Shown here: positions 14,501-21,746 of the stretch, piece by piece
Layout: each line of letters starts with the position of its first letter
Numbering within the stretch: the stretch's first letter is position 1
Virus record (IMG/VR): IMGVR_UViG_3300027963_000246
Coordinates: 1 to 29,285 of that record
From: a virus
Strand: one strand, 5' to 3'
Length of the DNA stretch: 29,285 nucleotides
Position numbers and translations under genes: made by a program
The notes under the pieces: model-generated
What the model was told of the DNA's origin: nothing
Database searches by the model: none
The model's input: only the letters and a program-made list of their open reading frames with translations

Positions 14501-17500
14501 ATGGCTTTAACATCACCTGGCGTAGAAGTAACAGTAATTGACCAGAGTCAATATATACCTTCAGCCGTTAACACAGTACCTTACTTTTTGGTTGCCACAG
14601 CGCAAAACAAAGTATCCAGTGACGGGGTCACTGTAGCAGCCGGTACTCTTGCCGCTAATGCAAACAAAACATATTTGATCACAAGCCAACGCGATTTGGC
14701 ACAGACATTTGGTGTACCGTTTTTCTACAACACCACAACTGGTACTCCTATCAACGGATACGAACTCAACGAATACGGCTTGCTTGCCGCTTATTCTGCA
14801 CTTGGCGTTAGTAATCGTTGCTATGTACAACGTGCTGATGTTGATTTAACAGCACTCACAGCCAGTTTGACTCGTCCTACTGGCACTGCCGCTAACGGAA
14901 CATACTGGATAGATACCGGTGTGTCAACTTGGGGTATTTTTGAGTGGAATGCTGCCACACAAGTATTTGACTCAGTAACACCATTGGTGATTACAGATGT
15001 AACTGATGTAGTAGGCGGTTCCGGGACCCCCATTGCCAACTACACTCCACTGACCACAGTTGGTAGCATTGGTGATTATGCAGTGGTAGCAATTGATGAA
15101 TACCTTTTTGCTTATTACAAAAACTCTAGTAACGCCTGGGTTCAACTGGGTAGCGATGCATGGAAAATTTCGTACCCAACAGTAGCAGGAACAAACTCTG
15201 TCACTGGATCAGCATTAACAGTAGGTTATAATTTTAAGATTAATGGTATTACAGTTACAGTTGGCGCAACAAATACAGTGGCTGGATTGGCATCTGTAAT
15301 TACTAGTGCTGGTACAGCATATGGTTTTACTGCACAGGCAGTCAATAACCAACTTTACATCTATGCCAATAGTACCGCAGGCACCGACAACTCAACACTG
15401 AGCAATGATGGTTTTATTGAAATTTCACTCAGTACAAACGGTAGTCAAGTTTTGCTGGATCAATTGGGCATTGCAGTAAGTCAGTATCCTGCTCCACAAT
15501 ACTTGCCTAGTTACAGTTACGAGCAACCCAAGTGGATATCAGGACAAGATCCGTTACTTGCAAGACCCACTGGTTCTGTGTGGCATAACATGAGCACAGC
15601 CAACAACGGATTGAATGTGGTTGTTAAACAATACAGTGCCGCTTTAGGTACCTGGATAGCACAAACCTGTCCAGCCTACACAGGCGATAGCGCCGCGCTT
15701 TACAGTCTTGACCCTACAGGCGGCGGTAAAAATATCCCAGCTGGTACCACTTACATTGGTTGGAATCAATACCAATACACTACCACTATTCCAACAGCGG
15801 CATTCATAGTTTATGAACGCTATGCATTTGGATCCACAGTGATAACTGGCACCACGATCCCAACTGGAAATGCATTCACAGTTGGTAGTACCTTTCTGTT
15901 AAATGCTACACAGCCGGGCACAACTACTAATATCATTGCAACAGTTACAATTGGTGGTACAGGTACTGTAAGTAACTTTATCCAGGCAGTATCGGCTGCC
16001 AACGTTCCATATGCAAGTGCAAGTGTGAACTCAGCAGGTAATATTGTGTTTACTCACAGTGCTGGCGGAACAATATTCTTGAAAAATACTTCCGGTACTC
16101 CAGTTACTATTGCTGGATTTGCTGTGGGTTCACCAGATCAAGTGACAACTCAACCAACTGATGCAAATTACCTAAGAGCCAGTAATTTTGTTACCAGTCC
16201 ATTGTTTACATATTCTCCGAGTTCAACTGCACCGGATCAAGATCCTGCAGATGGTCGTTTATGGTACTACAGCGCAGTTGATGCGGCTGATATCATGATC
16301 CAAGACGATGGCTCTTGGCAAGGGTATCAAAACGTTACCAACGACGTTCGTGGTTATAACCTAACAAATTGTAATGCTACTGGTCCTATTATCAGTGCCA
16401 CAGCACCCACGACACAAACTGACACAGCACTGAGCCCATTGGTATACGGTGATTTGTGGATTGATACCAGTGACTTGGAAAACTATCCTAAACTGTATCG
16501 TTGGCAAGCAGTCAGCGGAGTTGCACAATGGGTAGAAATTGACACCACTGATCAAACCACACAAAATGGTATTTTGTTTGCTGATGCACGTTGGGCCACA
16601 AATGGCACAACAGATCCCGTGGCAGATGCATTACCAAGCATTGTGAGTTTGTTGACCAGCGACTATCTTGATCCAGATGCTCCTAACCCAGCACTGTATG
16701 CACAAGGTACATTGTTGTTTAACACACGCCGTTCTGGCTACAACGTAAAGAGTTTCCAACAAAATTACTTTACAACCACAGCTACTGACTATGCAATTGA
16801 TGCATATTCAGCAACCACAGTCTATGTGTACAATGACTTTGTGAGTTATAACAACGGTATCTACGTCTGTACAGCGACTACTACTCCGGGAACTGCTCCG
16901 AGTAATACTGCATACTGGGATTTGATTAACCTCAACACATGGCTCACAGCAAGTGGCAACAAAGACAACGGCTCAATGTGGTCGGGTCGCTTGGCACAAC
17001 GTCAAATCATTGTGCAAGCACTCAAATCGGGCATTGACACCAGTGTCACAGCACGTGAAGAGCAGACACAATACAACATTGTTGCTACGCCTGCTTACCC
17101 AGAGTTGACACCAAACATGATTGCACTCAGTAATGAGCGCAATAACACATTGTTTGTTGTGGGTGATACACCAATGCGCCTGGGCCCAGATGGCAACAGT
17201 TTAACAGCATTTGCTACTAACAACAATGGCCTGGGACAACCCAACGGTGATGGCAACATCTTGACCAGCAACTATTGCGGTGTGTTCTATCCAAGTTGTC
17301 AGACTAGTGACCTTGGTGGTAACACCGTTGTACAACCTCCAAGTCACATGATGGTTCGTACAATCTTGCGCAGTGATGCCGCAAGTTATCCATGGCTAGC
17401 ACCTGCTGGTACACGTCGTGGTGTTGTTGACAATGCTACTGCAATTGGTTATATCAACGCCTTGACTGGTGAGTTTACACAGATTGGTGTGAGCCAGTCA

Positions 17501-17929
17501 GTACGAGATATCTTGTATGAGCGTAATATTAACCCAATTACATTTATTCCTGGAATTGGTATCACCAACTTTGGTAACAAAACTTCGACCACAACAACTA
17601 CCGCCTTGGATCGTATCAACGTTGCACGACTGGTATGTTTCTTGCGTGGACGCTTGGAAGAGATTGGTAAACTGTACTTGTTCGAACCCAACGACACAAT
17701 CACACGCAATCAAATTACCAACAGTGTCAACAGCCTGATGATTGACTTGGTTGCCAAACGTGCCTTGTATGATTACCTGGTTGTTTGTGACTTGAGCAAC
17801 AACACTCCTGCACGTATTGACCGCAATGAATTGTGGGTAGACGTTGCTATTGAGCCAGTAAAAGCAGTGGAATTCATCTATATTCCATTGCGTATCAAGA
17901 ACACTGGGGCAATTGCTGCCGGACAATAA
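14501..17929 (+). CDS. 18: Contractile tail sheath protein, gp18-like
   Basis: The first 40 residues (MALTSPGVEVTVIDQSQYI) and the C-terminal part (about 980-1142) are diagnostic of the T4 gp18 family. The C-terminal part includes VARLVCFLRGRLEEIGKLY and DYLVVCDLSNNTP and ends with an EFIYIPLRI segment. The sheath forms the contractile outer tube, and its conserved C-terminal domain makes the inter-subunit mesh. At 1142 residues it is far longer than T4 gp18 (659). The middle is expanded with several aromatic modules, at about 134-162, 355-400, 583-612 and 649-682. A carbohydrate-binding-like stretch lies at 766-811 (VYVYNDFVSYNNGIYVC, then AYWDL). These probably decorate the outer tail surface. 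The late promoter and ribosome-binding site are clear. Confidence 0.95.
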   Translation: MALTSPGVEVTVIDQSQYIPSAVNTVPYFLVATAQNKVSSDGVTVAAGTLAANANKTYLITSQRDLAQTFGVPFFYNTTTGTPINGYELNEYGLLAAYSALGVSNRCYVQRADVDLTALTASLTRPTGTAANGTYWIDTGVSTWGIFEWNAATQVFDSVTPLVITDVTDVVGGSGTPIANYTPLTTVGSIGDYAVVAIDEYLFAYYKNSSNAWVQLGSDAWKISYPTVAGTNSVTGSALTVGYNFKINGITVTVGATNTVAGLASVITSAGTAYGFTAQAVNNQLYIYANSTAGTDNSTLSNDGFIEISLSTNGSQVLLDQLGIAVSQYPAPQYLPSYSYEQPKWISGQDPLLARPTGSVWHNMSTANNGLNVVVKQYSAALGTWIAQTCPAYTGDSAALYSLDPTGGGKNIPAGTTYIGWNQYQYTTTIPTAAFIVYERYAFGSTVITGTTIPTGNAFTVGSTFLLNATQPGTTTNIIATVTIGGTGTVSNFIQAVSAANVPYASASVNSAGNIVFTHSAGGTIFLKNTSGTPVTIAGFAVGSPDQVTTQPTDANYLRASNFVTSPLFTYSPSSTAPDQDPADGRLWYYSAVDAADIMIQDDGSWQGYQNVTNDVRGYNLTNCNATGPIISATAPTTQTDTALSPLVYGDLWIDTSDLENYPKLYRWQAVSGVAQWVEIDTTDQTTQNGILFADARWATNGTTDPVADALPSIVSLLTSDYLDPDAPNPALYAQGTLLFNTRRSGYNVKSFQQNYFTTTATDYAIDAYSATTVYVYNDFVSYNNGIYVCTATTTPGTAPSNTAYWDLINLNTWLTASGNKDNGSMWSGRLAQRQIIVQALKSGIDTSVTAREEQTQYNIVATPAYPELTPNMIALSNERNNTLFVVGDTPMRLGPDGNSLTAFATNNNGLGQPNGDGNILTSNYCGVFYPSCQTSDLGGNTVVQPPSHMMVRTILRSDAASYPWLAPAGTRRGVVDNATAIGYINALTGEFTQIGVSQSVRDILYERNINPITFIPGIGITNFGNKTSTTTTTALDRINVARLVCFLRGRLEEIGKLYLFEPNDTITRNQITNSVNSLMIDLVAKRALYDYLVVCDLSNNTPARIDRNELWVDVAIEPVKAVEFIYIPLRIKNTGAIAAGQ

Positions 17930-17930
17930 T

Positions 17931-17963
17931 GAAACTGGGGGCTGATTTTTCGGCCTCCGTTTC
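17931..17963 (+). other. Intergenic hairpin between sheath and tube genes
   Basis: GAAACTGGGGGC (17931-17942) pairs with GCCTCCGTTTC (17953-17963). This gives eleven base pairs with one bulged T, one G-U pair and a ten-base loop. It begins one base after the sheath stop and ends just before the tube promoter. No T run follows, so a stability or processing element is as likely as a terminator. Confidence 0.6.
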
Positions 17964-17964
17964 A

Positions 17965-17972
17965 GGTAAATA
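17965..17972 (+). promoter_or_regulatory. T4-type late promoter for the tail tube gene
   Basis: GGTAAATA ends 19 bases before the ATG, with AGGAG at 17980-17984. A separate promoter would allow the tube to be made in different amounts from the sheath. Confidence 0.65.
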
Positions 17973-17991
17973 AACATATAGGAGATAACAA

Positions 17992-18642
17992 ATGGCAAGC
18001 GCATCACTAAACAGAATGACAGTACCGTTAGCAAGCGATCAATCCGCGAGCGCACAGGGCCTGTTGATGCCCAAACTCAAATATAGATTTAGAGTATTGT
18101 TTCAAAATTTTGGGGTAACTAACGAAACCACAGAAATGACCAAACAAGTTGTCAGCGTGGCTAGACCTAATCTAACATTTGAAGAAATCGCATTACCAAT
18201 TTACAACTCAACATTAAAGTTGGCCGGACGTCACACATGGGCTGACATCGCATGCTCAGTACGTGATGATGCATCAGGCAGTGTCATGACACTGGTTGGT
18301 GAACAAATGCAGAAGCAGTTGGACTTCTTGGAACAAGCGTCGGCCGCAGCTGGTATTGACTACAAGTTCATGACTACTATTCAAATTCTTGATGGTGGCA
18401 ATGGCGCAGACACACCCACAGTTCTTGAACAGTGGGAATTGTATGGTTGCTACTTGAAGGGTGCTGACTACGGTGAATTGAACTATGGTACCAACGAAGG
18501 CGTCACAATCAACTTGAATATTGCTTACGACAACGCCGCACAAGTCAAGACATCAGTCAACGACGGTGGTATTGGTGCTATCGCTACAGGACTTGGACGT
18601 ACAATCGGTGGTTCAGTAACAGGTGTTGGCCTAGGCGCCTAA
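17992..18642 (+). CDS. 19: Tail tube protein, gp19-like
   Basis: This 216-residue protein closely follows the gp19 tube proteins of aquatic T4-like phages: MTVPLASDQSASAQGLLMPK, then KYRFRVLFQNFG. It continues with VARPNLTFEEIALPIYNS, LAGRHTW, VGEQMQKQLDFLEQASA, DYKFMTTIQILDGGNG and WELYGCYLK. The protein stacks as hexameric rings to form the rigid inner tube through which DNA is ejected. T4 gp19 is 163 residues, and the extra length here lies partly in the N-terminal arm and the Gly-rich C-terminal tail. It has a strong AGGAG ribosome-binding site and its own late promoter. It is followed 10 bases later by a second tube-fold gene. Confidence 0.93.
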   Translation: MASASLNRMTVPLASDQSASAQGLLMPKLKYRFRVLFQNFGVTNETTEMTKQVVSVARPNLTFEEIALPIYNSTLKLAGRHTWADIACSVRDDASGSVMTLVGEQMQKQLDFLEQASAAAGIDYKFMTTIQILDGGNGADTPTVLEQWELYGCYLKGADYGELNYGTNEGVTINLNIAYDNAAQVKTSVNDGGIGAIATGLGRTIGGSVTGVGLGA

Positions 18643-18652
18643 GGGCAGGGCA

Positions 18653-19777
18653 ATGCCAACATTTGGTCAACAATTCTGGCAAGGGTTTACTGAAGTCAAT
18701 GCCTTGCGTGATTATACTCACGCAAGCAAAGTTTTTACTCCCAACTCATTTGAACTTAAACCTCGGTACAAGTTCCTTTTTCACGTTAGTTTTACAATTA
18801 ATACCAGTATAAAAACTGTTGCAAATTATCTCGGAGTAAACGGTAGTACACAATTGAGTTATGTGGTCAAGACTGTGGACCTACCCAAGTTCACAATTGC
18901 CAACGAAACTCTCAATCAATACAATCGCAAACGTGTGGTACAGACCAAGATCAACTATGATCCCGTCACTGTGGTATTTCATGATGATGCCGGAGACAAT
19001 GTACGCAAAATGTGGTATGCCTACTACAATTACTACTACAAAGATGCCAGTCAAAGTTACAATGATGTGTTGGAAAATGGCAACAATGGCAGTCTAGGCG
19101 AAAGTGCTAACAAGGTCACGGGATTTAGTTATAACACACGGGACATCTATGCCAACCAGCGTGTGGCAAATGTCAACGATTGGGGATACATTGGTGAAGC
19201 ATACAATGATGGTACATCTGACCCTAGTGGTAAACCTCCATTCTTTCTTGACATTCAGATAACCGGAATGGATCAACACAAAACATCAACGTATGTGTTG
19301 GTCAATCCGGTAATAACTAATTTTGCACATGATCAGTACTCTTATGCAGAAGGTGCTGGCACCATGCAAAACACCATGACCATTGCTTATGAAACTGTGA
19401 AATACTATGCAGGTGCTGTAGGCAAGTCTAGACCAGATCAAAACATTCACGGCTTTGCTGATCCCTCTCACTACGACCAAACACTGAGTCCAATTTCAAG
19501 ACCGGGCAGTCGCGCCAACTTCATGGGGCAAGGTGGCCTGTTGGATGCCGCTGGAGGTATCATAGAAGATTTGCAAAGCGGCGGACCACTAGGCATTATT
19601 GGTGCTGTACAAAAAGCCGGCACAACTTACAATACATTTAAAAACAAAAATCTCAAGAGCATTGCCATTAACGAAGCAACAGCACTGGGAACCAATTACC
19701 TCAAAGGCGCTGTACCGGCTGCCATGCGTCAGATTCCCGGACGTGCCAGCGGCATGTATTATCCTACCCCAAAATAA
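18653..19777 (+). CDS. Tail-tube-superfamily protein, candidate baseplate tube initiator
   Basis: The first 280 residues of this 374-residue protein have the signature of the gp19 fold: KYKFLFHVSF-like strand (here PRYKFLFHVSFTIN), VKTVDLPKFTIANETLNQYN, a VVFHDDAGDNVRKMWYAYYN stretch and LDIQITGMD. The closest T4 role would be gp54 or gp48, which initiate tube growth on the baseplate and share this fold. The C-terminal 90 residues are Gly- and Ala-rich (GGLLDAAGGIIEDL, GTNYLKGAVPAAM), as in proteins with a flexible plug or membrane-active tail. It follows gp19 in the same direction. Homology to the tube fold is fairly secure, but the exact role is an inference. Confidence 0.65.
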   Translation: MPTFGQQFWQGFTEVNALRDYTHASKVFTPNSFELKPRYKFLFHVSFTINTSIKTVANYLGVNGSTQLSYVVKTVDLPKFTIANETLNQYNRKRVVQTKINYDPVTVVFHDDAGDNVRKMWYAYYNYYYKDASQSYNDVLENGNNGSLGESANKVTGFSYNTRDIYANQRVANVNDWGYIGEAYNDGTSDPSGKPPFFLDIQITGMDQHKTSTYVLVNPVITNFAHDQYSYAEGAGTMQNTMTIAYETVKYYAGAVGKSRPDQNIHGFADPSHYDQTLSPISRPGSRANFMGQGGLLDAAGGIIEDLQSGGPLGIIGAVQKAGTTYNTFKNKNLKSIAINEATALGTNYLKGAVPAAMRQIPGRASGMYYPTPK

Positions 19778-19798
19778 AGTTTTAGATAATTACCGATT

Positions 19799-20161
19799 AT
19801 GGCCAGCATTAACTATACCAACTACAACATTGATCAAACTGTGCGAGTGTTTGATGCATTCTATGACTATGATGTGAACATTCCTGTGGGCGACTATGAC
19901 ATAGTCAACAGTTATTTTCGATCAGTAATGACCACAAAGCAAGCCGCAGACAACTTCACTGCCAGCCTATTTCGAGTAGCACAAGACACCAACATACCAC
20001 CATTGACTCTGTTGCAAACATTCCAGGCCAGCGGCGAGCAACTGGATCTCAACATCAACATGGCCTACTATCTCAACAGCATCCGTAGCCGTGCCACACT
20101 GTTGGGTGTGGGCATACCAGTGGCACCAAATTTTTACGCGGCTAGAAACGTCATACAATAA
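19799..20161 (+). CDS. Small unknown virion-associated protein
   Basis: I do not recognise this 120-residue protein. Its N-terminus is rich in Asn, Asp and Tyr (MASINYTNYNIDQTVRVFDA). A central segment (VNSYFRSVMTTKQAADNF) and a C-terminal helix (NINMAYYLNSIRSRATLLG) look folded. There is no signal peptide and no obvious enzyme motif. Its stop codon overlaps the gp4 start as TAATG, so it is translationally coupled to a head-completion gene. It lies between tail-tube and head-completion genes, which suggests a structural or assembly role. No good ribosome-binding site is visible upstream. Confidence 0.7.
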   Translation: MASINYTNYNIDQTVRVFDAFYDYDVNIPVGDYDIVNSYFRSVMTTKQAADNFTASLFRVAQDTNIPPLTLLQTFQASGEQLDLNINMAYYLNSIRSRATLLGVGIPVAPNFYAARNVIQ

Positions 20162-20592
20162 TGGCACACTGGGCACAAGGCACATACACTGTGGTCAACC
20201 GTGCCAAGTACGTGGGCAATGGTGAACCCAGATATCGCAGTGGGTGGGAATTCTCGTTTATGCGATTCCTAGACTCAAATGATCATATTTTACAATGGGC
20301 CAGTGAATCAATTGCTATTCCCTATCGTCATCCACTCACAGGCAAGATGTCACAATACATTCCTGACTTTCTAATAACATATCGCACCAAAAACAATCAA
20401 ATGCGGGCCGAACTGATTGAAATCAAACCCAAAAAGCAAAGCGTGATTGAGTCAAAAATGAGTAGCAAGGATCGTGCCATAGTTGCAATCAATTACTGTA
20501 AGTGGGACGCGGCGACCAAATGGGCCCGACGCAACGGACTCACATTCAGAGTCATAACCGAACAAGATATGTTTCACAACGGTCGAGCGTGA
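20161..20592 (+). CDS. 4: Head completion protein, gp4-like nuclease-fold protein
   Basis: This 143-residue protein follows T4 gp4: a basic YRSGWEFSFMRFLDSN segment, QWASESIAIPYRHPLTGK, then YIPDFLITY and AELIEIKPKKQ. D69, E87 and K89 form the PD-(D/E)XK pattern of a TnsA-like endonuclease fold. In T4, gp4 (also called gp50/gp65) is needed to complete DNA-filled heads so that tails can attach. A DNA-end-processing role is plausible. T4 gp4 is about 150 residues, so this one is full length. Its ATG shares a base with the previous stop codon (TAATG). It precedes the small terminase gene by a short gap holding a late promoter. Confidence 0.85.
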   Translation: MAHWAQGTYTVVNRAKYVGNGEPRYRSGWEFSFMRFLDSNDHILQWASESIAIPYRHPLTGKMSQYIPDFLITYRTKNNQMRAELIEIKPKKQSVIESKMSSKDRAIVAINYCKWDAATKWARRNGLTFRVITEQDMFHNGRA

Positions 20593-20595
20593 GCC

Positions 20596-20603
20596 ACTAA
20601 ATA
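20596..20603 (+). promoter_or_regulatory. T4-type late promoter for the small terminase gene
   Basis: ACTAAATA lies just after the gp4 stop and ends five bases before the ATG at 20609. There is no space for a Shine-Dalgarno, so a leaderless transcript is predicted unless read-through from gp4 supplies the message. Confidence 0.55.
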
Positions 20604-20608
20604 TTGGC

Positions 20609-21115
20609 ATGACACGCAAACTTGAAGACCTTTTTGATCTCCCACCTACCCCAGAAGAAGTAGACATTGCTCTACCCACACTTCCCACCAATCGAGAAAC
20701 ACTACAAGCACTAGATGATGCCATTGACAAAGTTGACAATGCATTGCCTGCTGTGCGTGGACTTGAAGCCACTGACACCGAGATGGACGACCTTGCTGGC
20801 CTGGCAACAGGCAGTTACAAGGATTTAATGGATCTTGGTTTTCAGGTCGACAGTCGATTTGCCAGTGAAATCTTTTCAGTAGCATCAAACATGCTGGGAC
20901 ATGCTATCACAGCCAAGACAGCCAAACTGGACAAAAAACTAAAAATGATAGATCTACAAATGAAGAAAATGCGTCTGGATCAACAGCAACAGGCCCTGGA
21001 TTCCAAAGATCCTGAAGGCATAGCCGCCGCACAGACAGCACACGGCGTGGTTCTAAGCCGCAATGATTTACTGGAACGTATTATTGGCAAAAGCCAAAAC
21101 ACGCAAAAAGAATAA
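20609..21115 (+). CDS. 16: Terminase small subunit, gp16-like
   Basis: This 168-residue protein is about the size of T4 gp16 (164). It has an acidic N-terminus, then a central coiled-coil region from TDTEMDDLAGLATGSYKDL through EIFSVASNMLGHAITAKTAK. A long Lys/Gln-rich helix (KLKMIDLQMKKMRLDQQQQA) follows. This pattern is shared by gp16 proteins of aquatic T4-like phages, which form rings and regulate the packaging motor gp17. In T4, genes 16 and 17 overlap. Here gp17 lies about 6.8 kb away with seven or more genes between them. The late promoter sits five bases before the ATG. Confidence 0.8.
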   Translation: MTRKLEDLFDLPPTPEEVDIALPTLPTNRETLQALDDAIDKVDNALPAVRGLEATDTEMDDLAGLATGSYKDLMDLGFQVDSRFASEIFSVASNMLGHAITAKTAKLDKKLKMIDLQMKKMRLDQQQQALDSKDPEGIAAAQTAHGVVLSRNDLLERIIGKSQNTQKE

Positions 21116-21118
21116 ATA
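21111..21118 (+). promoter_or_regulatory. T4-type late promoter for the capsid-associated block
   Basis: AATAAATA overlaps the gp16 stop and ends 18 bases before the ATG at 21137. AGGA lies at 21125-21128. It probably drives at least the next two genes. Confidence 0.7.
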
Positions 21119-21136
21119 TACAATAGGATACTGAAT

Positions 21137-21742
21137 ATGAAACCATTTGCAAAATACCTAGCCGAAAGCGAACGTACATACAACTACCGTATCAAAGTAG
21201 TTGGTGATGTACCTGATGGCTTTTTTAAAGAACTTCGAGACAAGTGCGCTCAATTTGACGTTGTCAAAATGTCAGATGCCAAAAGCACACCAGTTCGCAA
21301 AGTGATCCCTGACTTCCCGGCGTTTCCCAATCAGCCAATGAAGATTGTGGATGTGGAATTTAAGTATCCGGCCATTGAGCCACAGATCAAACAACTGGCA
21401 CAGTTGTTGGGACTGGATCCAAATCGCATTGTGATGATGGCCACTCCGTACGAAGAAAGTCTTGACATTGAAAGCGACAAGATTGCGGACGAGAACCAAG
21501 ACCTGTTGAATTCACCTTATCCTGCACCAGATGCAGAACAGCGAGCACTCAAGAAAGACTATGCAACTGGTCCTTACGATCACGAAGTCTTAAAAAATGC
21601 ATACCGCAGTAACTTTACCGTGGCCGGGGGCAAGACTCCTCCTGCCAAAACCACAAATGAATTGCCAATGGGCAACAAGAGCCCCATGACCAATATCAAG
21701 CGTCAACCCCGCCCGGCCACTGGCGCAAACCCAAGAGGATAA
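21137..21742 (+). CDS. Probable capsid-internal or core protein with CTS-like N-terminus
   Basis: The N-terminus of this 201-residue protein, MKPFAKYLAE followed by S, closely resembles the T4 internal-protein capsid-targeting sequence MKTYQEFIAE. That sequence is cut after the Glu by the prohead protease gp21 (consensus L/I-x-E). The rest has a ferredoxin-like alternation (TYNYRIKVVGDVPDGFFKEL, KIVDVEFKYPA) and a disordered Pro- and Asn-rich C-terminus. Proteins like it occur in aquatic T4-like phages, where I know of no firm function. It has its own late promoter and AGGA, and the 939-residue gene starts four bases after its stop. Packaging inside the head is an inference from the N-terminus and location. 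Confidence 0.7.
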   Translation: MKPFAKYLAESERTYNYRIKVVGDVPDGFFKELRDKCAQFDVVKMSDAKSTPVRKVIPDFPAFPNQPMKIVDVEFKYPAIEPQIKQLAQLLGLDPNRIVMMATPYEESLDIESDKIADENQDLLNSPYPAPDAEQRALKKDYATGPYDHEVLKNAYRSNFTVAGGKTPPAKTTNELPMGNKSPMTNIKRQPRPATGANPRG

Positions 21743-21746
21743 TATA

